Positions 11,865 to 23,224 are shown, counted from the stretch's first letter. The stretch: 64,000 nucleotides of DNA from Enoplolaimus lenunculus (GCA_030248215.1 JASANG010000246.1:1-64000), one strand, 5' to 3'. Translations and numbers: made by a program. Notes: generated from the letters alone by a model not told the origin.

Positions 11865-12150
11865 AAGAGTGCATAATACAAAAGTGTGCAACTCTTGAGG
11901 CTAAGCATGATACAAAATGTACCGCCGGGCGTTGCGTTTTTGACCGACCCCTCTTATAAAGGGAGTCAGTGTTACATGCATTGGCCCTAATTTCAAGTAT
12001 AAGCGGATCACTTTTGATGCCGGATACATAAACTTGCATGGTTCGGACAGGCTGTACCCCATAAATAAGGTGGCGACGGTCAAAAAACGCAACGCGTACC
12101 GGGTACATTTTTTTCCACACAGAATGTGCACAGTTGCATACTCTTGTTGA
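11865..12150. mobile_element. terminal module (T-family MITE) at right end of the foldback
   Basis: Runs from the AAGTGTGCAACTCTTG region to CAGTTGCATACTCTTG. Inside it GGGCGTTGCGTTTTTGACCG and CGGTCAAAAAACGCAACGCG form an inverted pair. It is colinear with the solitary copies on the right side of the window. Confidence 0.7.
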
Positions 12151-13540
12151 AGTGTACATCATCCATTCTTGATTTTACTAAAATAATGTCTATACTGAAT
12201 ATATTAAATACGGCAAAATACTTTATTATCACTACACAGTCCAATCGCAGGTCAAATATAAATTTGCTAAAACCCGGAGGTAAATGAACAGTGAAAGTCT
12301 GTTGTAAAACTTTATTTTGGGGTTTTTTGCTAAAACAACAACACTCGAAGGCAAAGCTTGAGAAATTGCACCAAGCTTACGAACTGCAATCTTATGAAAA
12401 CAGCTGACAGACTACCGCATTCGCCAGTACCTCCCAACAAAAAATTCTACCGGATATCCTGTTTTTTCAACCGGAATGGGAAACAGTCGTCTAGATTTAG
12501 CCTGATATGAAATTCATATACGGGTCCACGGCTTTGGTATCTTAACCTCCGCCCCCGCCTGTGGGATGGGGTTTCTTTACAAATCAACCACGGGCGCAGC
12601 AGATTATCCAAATTCAGCGTTCATACCCGAGGCGCGGAATATAATGGCGCCGATAACTCTGAAGCAAAGCGAGCAAGAAGCCAAACAAACCCGAATAAAA
12701 CGCAATCTTTGGTCCACCAAAGGCGCAAAATGTTTATTGCAATCGAACAAAGGATAGGTTTTGCCATGGTCCCCAGGTGCCCACCCACCCCCGGATGGTA
12801 CGGGAGAGGGCGATAGTCGCGACCCTGCTTGCATCTGATTCATAATATACGCTGAAGTTGAACCAACGTCGTAATTAAATTTGGCATTTCGGCCTTTATT
12901 ACCGCTAGAGATGCTTAGTGCTAACAAAATTATTAGTTGTAACCTAAAAATATTCTAAGACATCGCTTACAATTATAGGTTTTCAGGCATATTATCTCTA
13001 CAAACCAATATTAAACAGGCGAACTAAAAACTGGGTCAACAATAGAAGACGTTTGACTTAACAACGGTATCCTTGAAAGGACGTGTGTTTCGTACCTTGG
13101 TTCAGGATTCAGAGAGGGAATGGAGCGTGTGTTGGCATCCGAAAATTTTTTATGGCGAAATGTTTCGTATCAGGAGCGGATTCACAGCGATGTCAGGGTG
13201 TGGGGGGCGACTCCCGTAAGAAAATTTTTATGGTCAAATGCGAATATTCCGTTGCAATTTGTTCGTTCGCCGTAAATTGCGTTCTGCTTATCGCTCATTT
13301 TGCACTCGAGGCTTATTTCACTATACATTGCATGCATTCTGTTTAAATTTCTTTACCAAAATTCCTACCATTTAAATGTTAACTTTGCTGCAACAAAAAT
13401 TGCGTTTGCCTTCTCGCTCGCTTCGCTGGCAGAGACCTTTTCTCTGTGTACTTTAAAACGTAAGTATTCAGCAATTTTTGCTAGATTTTGTGAAAATTTA
13501 GTCGGATTCCTTCGATTTATGTCAAAACATCCAGTTTAAG
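12151..13540. other. no recognisable gene or repeat
   Basis: Mixed AT-rich sequence with a slightly GC-richer stretch at 12540-12930. Open frames at 12566-12757 and 12604-12927 resemble no family, and no splice-linked extension of the ADAMTS gene was found. Confidence 0.4.
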
Positions 13541-13544
13541 GATT

Positions 13545-13615
13545 GCGCTATACTTTATTGTGCCGGACGCAGCCGCACGTCACCGCACGCCGCTATGCGA
13601 TGCTAGTAAAATAGA
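13545..13615. repeat. CpG-rich cassette remnant
   Basis: GCGCTATACTTTATTGTGCC leads into CpG-rich words (GCCGCACGTCACCGCACG). The edge resembles the GCGCTATA edges at 58495, 59035 and 61808. Confidence 0.5.
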
Positions 13616-13678
13616 TACAATTCATGCGTTTGCTCGGGGCGGCGCAAAGCGGCATGCTGTAAATTTTAATAGAAATTT

Positions 13679-13892
13679 GGGCAAAGAACAGGGGCGGAAC
13701 AGTATTATAACTATTGTTCCTAAGCCTAAGCCTAAGCCTAAGCCTAAGCTTAAGTGTAAGAATGAGTTTATTCCTAAGGCTAAGCCTAAGCCTAAGCCTA
13801 AGCCAAGCAAAAAAAGAATTAGTCTTTAAGCTTATAGCGTACTCTTTTCTAGTTCCACAAAAAACGTACCGCTTCGGATCTTTACATGGGCC
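13679..13892 (+). mobile_element. TTAGGC-family MITE
   Basis: Left part AAAGAACAGGGGCGGAACAG, internal CCTAAG hexamers, right end GATCTTTACATGGGCC. It lies about 100 bp beyond exon 17 of the ADAMTS gene. Confidence 0.75.
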
Positions 13893-13996
13893 GAAAATTG
13901 TTACCGTTCCGCGTGCCGGCGACCCGTGTGGCGTACTGCGAGCATAGCGTAACCGTCAGTCGGGTCTCTGCAACTCAGCCAAAGTGTTTTTAATAC

Positions 13997-14121
13997 CTGA
14001 CAGCTTCCTTTGACACAGTATTTCGCTTTGCCGCACGGCGTTCCATCTGGAAAGTTTCCAATTGCACGAATGTAGTTCTTTGTACTCATGTGACACCATA
14101 CACGACACGGCGATTCTGTGT
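13997..14121 (-). CDS. ADAMTS exon 17, cysteine-rich domain
   Basis: Preceded by a TTTTAG acceptor and followed by CAG|GTATTA. The opening AC completes a tyrosine codon with the last T of exon 16, 24.8 kb away. It encodes TESPCRVWCHMSTK, then FPDGTPCGKAKYCVKGSCQ, the classic CxxxC, DGTxC, C-x2-G-x-C pattern of the ADAMTS cysteine-rich domain. Without splicing the frame would run about 34 more codons to a stop. A further exon is more likely, but none was found. Confidence 0.85.
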
Positions 14122-14939
14122 CTAAAATTTCAAACCAAACAGTTGAATTTATATTGAATTTTGACTAAATTTCAAGTTCTTATTTCTTCCGAAAATTTAA
14201 AAGTTTTTGTGATTTCAGCAAATTTCACAAAAATTGCAGTTGCAAAAACTTGCATATTTCAAAATCTGCGTTTCATCATTAATTAATTGAAAAAATCACG
14301 AGTTTTTGGTGGCAATCGCAAGGTGAAAATTTTATGTTTGGCTTAATTTTTGGTTGAACCGTTCAAAACATTTACTGAATTAAGACTTTTTAGCTTTGAA
14401 TAATTTTCAATCCAGTGAGTTGATTGGAAAAACATTTTAAAATTTCCAAATTTGTTCACTAAACTAATTTCAGCTATTTTTAAAATTTAAATTGTATCAG
14501 TGAACAAATTTAAAAATTGCAAAATGCGTTTTTTCTCAAATTTCAAAATGCCATTTCTCAAACAACTCACTGGATTTCAATTCAGATTTCAATTCAGTGA
14601 ATAAATTTGGAAATTTCAAAATAATTTTTTTTTTCAAATTTCTTTCTCAAACAACTCACTGGATTTCACTTTATTTTTAAGCTTCACACTGTCTGTTTTT
14701 GACACCACCTCCTGAAAGATTTCATAGTATTTTAATCTGTCGGTTAAATGTGGGGCCGCCTACTTAATCGTAAGCCGTTTTGGCTAAAATTAATTTATGG
14801 GATTTCGAGTGTCAAATATTTCAATTTGCTGTAGAAAGTATGACCACGACTGTATCCAGCATCATGGTTGATAGACTCCTGTGTATTTAAATTTTAGTAA
14901 AGTCAAAAAGTTAAAATCAAACTTAGGGAGGGTGAGGCT

Positions 14940-15375
14940 ATGGTTGTCGGGTGGTGATGTCAGTCGCCGTCAGACACCGTACGGTGTCGTACGCGAGTGT
15001 ATTGACATATGATGCAATACGGTGACAGACGGTGACGAACAGCAACAGATGACGACTAGCAGTAACGGACTTTAGCATATGTACAACGAGGGACGGGACG
15101 GCGACGAGCGGTGACAGACGGCGACGAACGGCGAAAGACAGCGACGGACAGCGAAAGACGGCGACGGACGGCGAACGACGGCGACGGACGGCGAACGACG
15201 GCGACAAACGTTGAGACGGCAAATGATGTCGACAAACGCTGGGACGCCGACCGACGGCGAAACGCGGCGACGGATAGCGAAAGACCGCGACGGACGTCGA
15301 AAGACGGCAACGGCCGACGAAAGACGTCGACATACGGTAAAAACGGGCACGGACGGCGTCGGAAAACATTGAAAA
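14940..15375. repeat. CpG-rich tract with GACGGCGA-type short tandem repeat
   Basis: Starts with degenerate GTACGGTG words, then becomes a loose short-period array of GACGGCGACGGACGGCGAA (15080-15360). Composition keeps several frames open on both strands with Arg/Ser-rich translations; these are not considered genes. Confidence 0.75.
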
Positions 15376-15489
15376 TTTTTTCAAAGCATAGCGACACTCT
15401 TAAGTCATGTCTTTGCAATCCTGTCCAGAATTTAGCAATACAGCTCTATCGCTATCTCTCACTCTCAAGTCTCGCGTTATAATATAAGC

Positions 15490-15803
15490 GGCCCATGTAA
15501 AGATCAGGGGCGGCATGTTTTTCTGTGGGACTGCAATAGAGTATGCTTTAGCTTGCAACTAATTTTTTGACCTGGCTTAGGCTTAGGCATATGCTCATTC
15601 TAACGCCTAGGCTTAGGCTTAGGAATACACCCATTCTTACGCGTAGGCTTAGGCTTAGGCATATGCTCATTCCAACGCCTAGGCTTAGGCTTAGGAATAC
15701 ACTCATTCTTACGCGTAGGCTTAAGCTTAGGAATATGCTTATTCTTACGCTTAGGCTTAAGCCTAGGCTTAGGAATACGCTTATAATACTGTTCCGCCCC
15801 TGC
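15490..15803 (-). mobile_element. TTAGGC-family MITE
   Basis: Left end GGCCCATGTAAAGATCAGGG, long degenerate TTAGGC array, right part CTGTTCCGCCCCTG. Similar CTCAAGTCTCGCGTTA segments lie on both sides (15465-15480 and 15818-15832). Confidence 0.8.
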
Positions 15804-16102
15804 GCTATCGCCGCTCTCAAGTCTCGCGTTAAGCAATGATTGTTTATTCATTGAATTTCTATTCGTTGACCAGGTAAACTTATATTTTTTTGTTCAATTT
15901 ACACAGGATCGCTCGTGTCCAAAGCTCCAAGGACTCATAATGTTTTGTTGCTGTTTCTATATAAATTGACATTTTGGAACCTGTTGCGTGAGAAAGCAAC
16001 TTAGAATTAGCTATAGACCAGGCTTTATGTTGTGTGATTTTGCTTTGTGTTGTTGGTTTTTGGGGCAAAGTTTCATTAACCGGTCGTACTTGATGCCTTG
16101 AT

Positions 16103-16267
16103 TCAGTGGGTATTGGACGTCAGCGGTGCCGAGTCTAACTTGTCAACGTGTCTCGAAGCAAAACGAAGTTTAACACAAACCAAACTGGTAAGTCTGAACA
16201 TCAGGATATAACCCATCGCTGCCAAGAGTGACAACACCAACCAAATGACAGACAACTGTGACTTCAT
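16103..16267 (-). CDS. small ORF with signal-peptide-like start
   Basis: A 54-codon frame begins MKSQLSVIWLVLSLLAAMGY, which looks like a secretion signal, followed by a short basic tail ending APLTSNTH. No family is recognised. A TATAAATA lies about 17 bases upstream of the ATG on this strand, too close for a normal start site. The other strand of the same stretch has an acceptor-like TTGATTCAG and donor-like CTG|GTAAGT around an open frame (16107-16195). Coding status is therefore doubtful in either direction. Confidence 0.2.
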   Translation of the reverse strand: MKSQLSVIWLVLSLLAAMGYILMFRLTSLVCVKLRFASRHVDKLDSAPLTSNTH

Positions 16268-16660
16268 AACCAACGTATCCTGCAGTATTTATAGTGCCAG
16301 CTATTTTGCATATTCAAATTCAAGCAACTTTGGCGTCTTAGATAAACAGATTCCGCTTCGGCTCATATCCACCTCCGCTTTGACCTCACCAAAACCAGTG
16401 CTTGATTTGCATACTGAACGCGGAAAGCTGTGCCTAAATGTATTCTGGTTTCGTGACCTTTACAAGGGGTGTATACCATGGCAGGTAGACAAGTAGATCA
16501 CACCCCTTTAATACGAATTCATTGTTGTCACGTACGGACACAATTCTCAACGAACCATACGCTTTGCACTTTGTCTTTCGATACTAATTGGTCGTATTTT
16601 TTGGCAACGGTCGAGCTGTCATCAAAGTTCCTCGGAAAAACCGCTGCCTGAACACACCAG

Positions 16661-17029
16661 CAGGATACAACCGGAGGTGTGCCTCCGGCTCCGGCTCACG
16701 CAGAAAATCGGCCTCCGGCTCCGGCTCCGGTAGAATTTTTGCCGGAGGTTCCGGCAATTTTGGCGGTAATATTTTGGATAGTTTTGCTAAATTTATCTGT
16801 TTAGTGCGTTTCGATTGACTTTTGTCACAATTTTTATGAAAGAATTGCCGAAATTTGACAGAAAACTAGCGTGCAATCAAACAACTTAACAACATTTTTC
16901 AAATATTGGCTACAGTTAACTAGTTAGCCAATCATTTTTACTACTTAATTTCGCCTCATCTCAGGCTCCGGCAAGTTTCATTGACCTCCGGCTCCGGCTG
17001 CGGTATTTTTCACATCCGGTTGCACCCTG
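16661..17029. mobile_element. CAGGGTGCAACC hAT-like MITE
   Basis: Ends CAGGATACAACCGG and CCGGTTGCACCCTG are inverted repeats, with GGCTCCGGCTCCGG words inside each end. It is flanked by a perfect 8-bp duplication CACACCAG (16653-16660 and 17030-17037). CAGGG termini and 8-bp duplications are typical of hAT transposons; the assignment is inferred. Confidence 0.85.
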
Positions 17030-17091
17030 CACACCAGATAGTTGGTTAATTTTAGGGCAAAACGCGATGTTTAAAAGTAAAGTTTTGTAAT

Positions 17092-17215
17092 GGTGTTTAC
17101 CAATGTATAGAACATGGCCATAACAGTAGTATATGCATATTCTTAAGCCTAAACCCAAAATGAGCTTATACGTAAACCTAAACGTAACCAAAAAATAGTC
17201 TACAGCTTTTAAGCT
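17092..17215 (+). mobile_element. TTAGGC-family MITE, partial
   Basis: Begins ACCAATGTATAGAACATGGCC with ATAACAGTAG and degenerate hexamers; the right end is missing. Confidence 0.6.
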
Positions 17216-17479
17216 GCGTCAAATTAATGAGTTCAATTTCTGGTTAATGCTGGTGATGCCGTTGGTGTACAAGGGGACTTTAACCAACTGTACTTTATTT
17301 GTGGAACCTGAAGTCTGCTTAAGGCAAGATTAATGTCTCGCCTATTTCTGAGGGTCTCTTGGCGTCAAAAGTTTTAAACGTTTTGTACCATCGAAACAAA
17401 CGGCACCAATTTTAGCTGAAGCAAGTAACGCCTGCATTTCGTGTAAGGCTCTTGTATACACTTTCCCTACACTTAAAGG

Positions 17480-17765
17480 TGGTTAGAATTATGCTTAGGC
17501 TTAGGTAAATGCATACAAAAAACCTTCTGGTTTCGCCTTAGGCTTAGGCTTAGGCTATACGCGTAGGATCGGTTAGGCTTAGGCTTAGGCTATAGGCCTA
17601 GGATCGGTTAGGCTTAGATAAAGGCTTAGGAAAATGTTTCAGGCTTAGGAGGCTTAAGCAAACTATTTTCGAATCCTAGCCCGAGACTAGGCCTAATATC
17701 TAAGCAAACAACTTAGGTAAACTATTTTCGAAACCTAAGGCTGAGCCCGAGCTTATGACATATGC
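17480..17765 (-). repeat. degenerate TTAGGC hexamer array
   Basis: Many GGCTTAGGCTTAGGC runs broken by other bases, without clear MITE ends. It may be the core of a decayed copy. Confidence 0.7.
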
Positions 17766-17822
17766 CTAAGCCAAAGCCAGTTGTGGGAAGCGTACACGAA
17801 CTGAAATAAGTATACCCACTTT

Positions 17823-18050
17823 GGCCCATGTAAAGATCAGGGGCGGAACGTTTTTCTGTGTGACTAGAATAGAATAAGCTTAAGCTTTAAACTATTTTTT
17901 GCTTGGCTTAGGCTTAGGAATATGCTCATTCTTACGCTTAGGTTTAGGTTTAGGCTTAGGCTTAGGCTTAGGCTAAATAATAAACTCATTGTTACGCTTA
18001 GGCTTAGGCTTGGTTTAGGAATAAGCTCATATTATACTGTTCCGCCCCTA
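17823..18050 (-). mobile_element. TTAGGC-family MITE
   Basis: Left end GGCCCATGTAAAGATCAGGG, two TTAGGC arrays, right part TATACTGTTCCGCCCCT. Confidence 0.8.
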
Positions 18051-18584
18051 TTCTTTTCATTACCCCACACATTTGCAGGCTTCTGAACAAACTTGCTCAA
18101 CCCTACAGGTCACAGTACTGTTACCGGTTCCTAAAACACCAAACCGTTTTACCCGGGGTCATACCCTCGTGAAGTGCAACCTTGACAACACCGGTGATAA
18201 CCTCGTGCCTCGCCGTGGTACAAAAATCCTCTAAAAACCCGTCATAATTGCTATTTTTAACCATACCCCAAGTCAAAAACTTTGATTTACCTCAAAAAAA
18301 ACCGTCATTCGTTGTTTTCTCGCACGTGAAATTCGCCTGACCCCCAGCGCCATCACCTTCCCCCCCTCAACGAGTCAAGAATCATCTGGAACGTCTAAAA
18401 ATGTTACCCAAATTTGTTCGCTGGTTCATTAGCCCCCCACCATGACACACAGTAAAAACCCAGCTTTTCATCTTTGTTTTGTACCATTAATTTGACAAAA
18501 CAGAAGACCGAAAAAACGAGATAACTGATTATTTTGGCCGTTTTACCTTTGAAATATACCTGGTGTAGGACCACTATAAATGTA

Positions 18585-18753
18585 TGCTCGAGGCCGTAGC
18601 CAAGGGGATGGGCAGACGAGGCCGAGCCCATTTCTAAAATTTCTGACCCCCCTAAAAAATTTTCAACCTTGCTTGTAAGTCATTAAAAACCCTTGAATGC
18701 CCGTCCTGAAATTTTTTTAGCCCCCTAACAAGTTGAGCTGGCTACGGGCCTGA
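18585..18753 (+). mobile_element. GGCCCGTAGCCA-family MITE
   Basis: Starts AGGCCGTAGCCAAGGGG and ends GCTGGCTACGGGCCTGAG. The middle contains ATTTTCAACCTTGC and CATTAAAAACCCTTGAATGC, shared with 25710, 34790 and 37610. Confidence 0.75.
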
Positions 18754-19179
18754 GTATGGTTTGTAAACGCATAGGCAAAGAAGACTAAAGTCCCCTATTG
18801 ATATCCCTTCGTTTTCCGAACCAGGTGGGGGGTCCATGTGGCACAATATATTCATAATGCATCAATAGACACTATATAGGTTAACCCAAAATAATAATAG
18901 CTATGTTGAAAACTAGGTTTGACGACCAACGTTACTCTTGGAACCGTAACATTAGCCTAAACCTGAAAACCAAAAATACATCTAAAACATCCAAATATCC
19001 GAAACGGATGTATATATAATTATTCAGCAAATTTGAACGCTGTGACCCCCCCTTGGTTACTTGGTTATACACCAGGGCCTTGATTACAAGCATGGCGACT
19101 TAATTTAGGCTGGAAAACAATTGATCAGAAATATAGTTCAGGTAGGAAAAATACTACAATCTTCTGGACCGTATAATAT

Positions 19180-19193
19180 ACATACATACACAC

Positions 19194-19231
<38 letters not shown>

Positions 19232-19272
19232 TATAATTAAATATATGTATATATCTATATATATAATTATTA
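19180..19272. repeat. TA microsatellite with TTA tail
   Basis: Long TATATA tract followed by ATTATTATTATT. Confidence 0.9.
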
Positions 19273-19454
19273 TTATTATTTCTGTCGTATGCTGGAATCT
19301 TGACTTTTTAGGCCGTTTGTTAAGGTTCAATTATTTCGCATTTATTATGCTTCAGTATACAATTTGGAGTATCTGCCGCTAAATTAATGTTTTTATCGCA
19401 TAGGCACAGGGCCGAAATGGGTTTCGAGGGCCGTAGCCTATACAGAGATGTAAA

Positions 19455-19915
19455 GTGGGTATAGATTTTGTAACCCCAGTGAAAGATTCAAACGGAATTT
19501 CTGTTCCGACCGGAATTCCTGCAAAAATTCAATTCCGGTTCGTGTTCCTGTTCGTGCACTGAAAGATACAGGAACCGGAATTTTTACGTGTTTTGTGGCA
19601 AATTACTCATAATCATTTTAAAGTTGGAAACTTTGTCTTTAAAAATTCGTATTTCGAAACTAATGTTTATGCAATCAGTTCAATCTTGTTAATAAACTGT
19701 TGTTGATGTGTTTTCGCAAAACTTGATTATGATGAAACGGAAAATTTTGCTTAAGCCATATTTTGGCTAGTTTGTAAAAAGTCCAATAGTAATTTTCGGT
19801 GCTCAAAATTTCTTCAATTTCCGGTTCCTGTTACAGTTCCGGTTCTTGCAAAAAGATTAAATTAATGTTCCTGTTTCTGTTCCGGTAAAATTTAGTTCCT
19901 ATTGGAACCCTGTAA
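19455..19915. repeat. GGAACCGGAA-type dispersed repeat
   Basis: Ends carry GTTCCGACCGGAATTCC and TTCCTATTGGAACCC. The inner part (CTTTGTCTTTAAAAATTC, AAGCCATATTTTGGC) resembles foldback centres at 1650-1800 and 7370-7520, so it is a solitary relative of that segment. Confidence 0.5.
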
Positions 19916-19921
19916 GTGTAC

Positions 19922-20122
19922 TGTATAAAAAATGGTGAATCAAATTGACTCTCTCTGAAGTAGGCTTTTACTGACTATCCAAACAGAGTCAAATTCGACT
20001 CCACCTGAGTTAAATTCGACTCAATTTGACTCTGGCGGAGTAGAATTTTGTCTCAGTTTGTGTTGTGCGGAAAAGCCTATTTCAGACAGAGTCAATTTGA
20101 CTCACCATTTTTTGCAGTGTAT
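19922..20122. mobile_element. palindromic ATGGTGAATCAAATTGACTC element
   Basis: Arms AAAAAATGGTGAATC...GACTCTCTCTG and CAGACAGAGTCAATTTGACTC...ACCATTTTTTGCAG pair over nearly the whole length. Related copies lie at 34045, 34262 and 62878. Confidence 0.75.
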
Positions 20123-20366
20123 ACTTAATGTCAGAATTGCTTTCCCGGACCCATGTACCCGTAGGTACGTGCAACTTTGAATCCAGAGCCGAATGATGTT
20201 GAAATATTAAATTTTTTCTGCAATAAAAATATGTTAGCTAACATAAATTGGTATTTAAAATCCGATCTATGTATTAATACTCAGTTGACCGGACCTGCAC
20301 CAAATCGAACTTTTGGCTTGTTTTATGATTTAAACATTATTTTACGAATTTTGGGCATGGCGCTAG

Positions 20367-20446
20367 CCCGTAGTCAAAGGGGGACCAGGGGCGGCTCACC
20401 TGAGAAATTTTAGCCACCCCCTAGCATGTGGAATTGGCTACGGGTC
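20367..20446 (+). mobile_element. GGCCCGTAGCCA-family fragment
   Basis: Internally deleted copy: CGTAGTCAAAGGGGGACCAG to TTGGCTACGGGTCTCAC. Confidence 0.5.
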
Positions 20447-20564
20447 TCACTATGCTGCAGCATTGGGTTCAAACTCGAATGGATGCCGTATATAAAATTA
20501 ACTTGAAAGCGGTTTAGAAAAACCAAACGAAAATGCATATACTCCAGGCCCTAATAAAGTTGAG

Positions 20565-20785
20565 TTCGCAACTTTATAGCATACTTAAGTTCTGAAAGTA
20601 CATTTCTAAGTATAATCTTGAATTGTCGCTCAAGCTTTTAATATAAGACAAATAAAAGTTTAATCCAACGGATAATTGCAGTACCAGATATATATCAGTA
20701 ACAGTCCGTAACGGAATAACAGGGGGGAACCCTATGAAGTTGTCAAATAAATATCCGTCCCCTTTCTTATTCGGGTCACTACAGC
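20565..20785. mobile_element. CTGTAGTGACCC-family MITE, left-truncated
   Basis: Shares AAAGTTGAGTTCG, ACCAGATATATATCAGTAAC and TTATTCGGGTCACTACAG with the full copy at 27232-27661. It is directly followed by a TTAGGC-family fragment (about 20787-20860). Confidence 0.75.
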
Positions 20786-21139
20786 ATAGAACAGGGCCGT
20801 AACAGTAGTATAAGCTTATTCCTAAGTCGAAGTCAAAGTCTAATAATGGATTATGAACATTTCTTTATTTGACTTATCTACAGACCTTCGCAGAAATATT
20901 GATATTTTAAAAATTAATACAAATTTGTGGTTTTATTTGTAAGCAGTTTTTAGATTTTTGACAAAGGCAAAAGGTTATCGTCATCAGCAAACATTCCCAT
21001 CGCAGATAAATTAGCTTATTTTAGCTTATTGGCTCATATACTGCGAAGAACACCTGCGCCAAATGTTAAAAAAAAAACAAAAATAAAAAAAAGTTGTCAA
21101 AAATTGCAAAAAAACGCTTTTTAGCAAACCTTGGTAAAA

Positions 21140-21390
21140 AATTTTACGATAAACCCGGATATTTGGCAATTCTTGCCAGACAATTGTTATCCGTATATCC
21201 GGCAATTCTTGCGGGATATTTATCCGTATATCCAGATATCCGGTGCCCATCTAGATAATAAATATATATTAGCTTATGATATACGACAATACAAAAGGAA
21301 TTGAAGGATATATCTCCTCAAGAATCCGGATATCCGACAATTATTGCCGGATATTAATTCAGATATCCAGATATCCGGTGCCCATCCATA
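21140..21390. repeat. TATCCGG-rich duplicated segment
   Basis: Two direct copies of a block ending GATATCCGGTGCCCATC (21248 and 21385), each followed by AGCTTATGATATA. The inner parts hold inverted GGATATTTGGCAATTCTTGCC words, so this is probably a small decayed palindromic element. Confidence 0.55.
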
Positions 21391-22077
21391 TTACATTGTA
21401 ATTAGCTTATGATATATACAATACAAAAGCCGTGGAATGATATATCTCATCAAGAAAATTCAGGAGAATCGAGTAACAAGACGCTTTAAAACAGCAATCC
21501 AATTTTCCGAGCTTGCTTTCAAAGAAATTTTACTTGAAGTTAAACCCTATGATATGAAATCTTGGGTCTGCCACCCCCCAACTGGGGCCAAAAATTCACT
21601 TTCCTCTAATTTTATTCATGCAGTTTTTACTGCTTGGGTCTGCTCCCGTGGCAAAAAAATTATTTTCCTTCAATTTTTTTGCTATTTTCACTGCAGGTTT
21701 GCAACACTGTTCACTTCAGTGTCGTCGAACTCTCTGATACTGCAAAGCTGTCCGGCAATTTTACCATTAATAATATTTTTCATTCATTTTTAAGTTTCTC
21801 AAACGAATCATTTGTGCCCGTACGCACCGAATTGTGTGACTGTCAAAATGTTTAAATGTCATCCAAGCTGGAAACAATTATTTTTTTTAAATTTGAAACT
21901 TAAAAATAACTGAAGAAAAAAGAATCAACAGCTACGCTTCACCTTTGCCGTATGAGAGAGTTGATAACAAATTGAACGACTGTATTTGTTGACCTTATTT
22001 TACCAGTGATTTTTCACTTTTTTGTCTTCTGTGCTTAATTGTTTTTCCAGCATTTTGCGCTTTCCTCTGGTGCGTCC

Positions 22078-22262
22078 CATGTTACTTTACGGGGCGTCCA
22101 GGTTTCTGGTGGGTCTATACAAGAACAAGGTTTAGATTCTAGATTACATTTTTCTGCTTACGCTTAGGCTTAGGTTTCGGTTTAGGAACACATTTTTGCA
22201 ACGCTTTAGGCTTAGGCTTAGGAAAACGCTTAATCTACTGGTACGCCCCTAAAAGTAACATT
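22078..22262 (-). mobile_element. TTAGGC-bearing MITE, second subfamily
   Basis: Ends CCCATGTTACTTTACGGGGC and CCCCTAAAAGTAACATTGG form inverted repeats of the GTTACTTTTAGGGCCG type. Inside lie CGCTTAGGCTTAGG arrays. Confidence 0.7.
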
Positions 22263-22457
22263 GGCACTCTGTGCTATAAATCATCAGTTAGTGATAGGTT
22301 TTGTAACTGTCGAGTCTAGCAACAGTGAATCTTCTCCTAAATTATTAATACATTAGTCCGCCCGGGGGCGTACAACTGCTACGCTGGACTACAAACCCTA
22401 TATACTGGAACTTTGAACACAGTAATAGATTTCTGTTTGGTTAGTGTCTTAATCAAA

Positions 22458-22525
22458 CCATTTCAGATATATATATATCTAATATTATAAATAAATAAAT
22501 AAAAATAAATAAATATATATATGTA
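22458..22525. repeat. TA/TAAA microsatellite
   Basis: ATATATATATCT followed by AATAAATAAATAAAAATAAA. Confidence 0.85.
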
Positions 22526-22857
22526 TAATGGCGAACACAATTCTATATATTAGATATCAAATAACAATTGTTTACCTACAAATTATACCGCTTCAGGTAA
22601 AATCTATTATATGTACCTTACTAAACCTTTGAAAACCCCCGGTGTATACCCGCAATCAGTAGAGATTTCGTTTTAGTTTAATAAAATTAGACCAAAAATG
22701 AAAACATCAAATTTAAGGCTTTTGAATACTTTCACCCATAGAATTAATAGGCTTAAGCTCGCAGTGAGGTTTAACTTTACGTTTTACGCTGAGCGATTTG
22801 CCTCATCATAAAACCTTTGGATAAACTTTTTCCTACACCTGCAACTGAGACTAAGTC

Positions 22858-23030
22858 CGGTCCATGTAAAGATCAGGGGCGGAACGTTTTTCTGTGGCAC
22901 TGCAACAGAGTAAGCTTATTAGCTTTAGAGTAATTTTTTGCTTTGCTTAGGCTAAGGCTTAGGCTTAGGAATATACTCCGTCTTATGCTTAGGTTTAGGT
23001 TCACACTTCGGCTATGTTCTTTAGATTGAC
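22858..23030 (-). mobile_element. TTAGGC-family MITE, right end lost
   Basis: Starts GTCCATGTAAAGATCAGGGG, with TTAGGCTAAGGCTTAGG inside; it ends without a terminal repeat. Confidence 0.65.
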
Positions 23031-23224
23031 CCTAAGTCGTAACTTTACATGTCTTAAATGTTGATGGAATGTCACGAGAGAAAATGTAGGATAAATCATA
23101 TACAACTATTAGCTGAACAATTAGACTAAAACTAAGACTGATAATCTAGCGGTATGCATCTTTAGCTTAACCATGATCCCCGCTTGAATTTCATTTGACC
23201 CTCGACCTAACTTCTTGACTTTCC

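Larger units (their letters stand above)
4376..12150. mobile_element. complete-looking 7.8-kb foldback element
   Basis: An inverted-repeat structure with two arms of about 3 kb. The outer arms are 4376-6090 and 10415-12150. Inside them lie oppositely oriented satellite arrays (6090-7340 and 9040-10415) around a central segment of about 1.7 kb (7340-9040). Arm identity is high: long stretches around 5490-5690 and 10826-11026 differ at only a few bases. Each outer end is itself a ~290-bp module found alone elsewhere in the window (36480, 48015, 49798, 50111). The central segment encodes no recognisable protein and already carried a TTAGGC-type MITE before duplication. The element is presumably mobilised in trans; no target-site duplication was identified. 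Confidence 0.7.

Noticed and set aside
12604-12927. 107-codon open frame and a TWGPW motif suggestive of a TSP1 repeat
   Set aside because: The TWGPW motif is in a different frame with no following cysteines and stops shortly after. The long frame has no recognisable domain.
17480-17765. Interstitial telomere
   Set aside because: The TTAGGC array is degenerate, internal, and of the same kind as MITE cores; no telomeric context.
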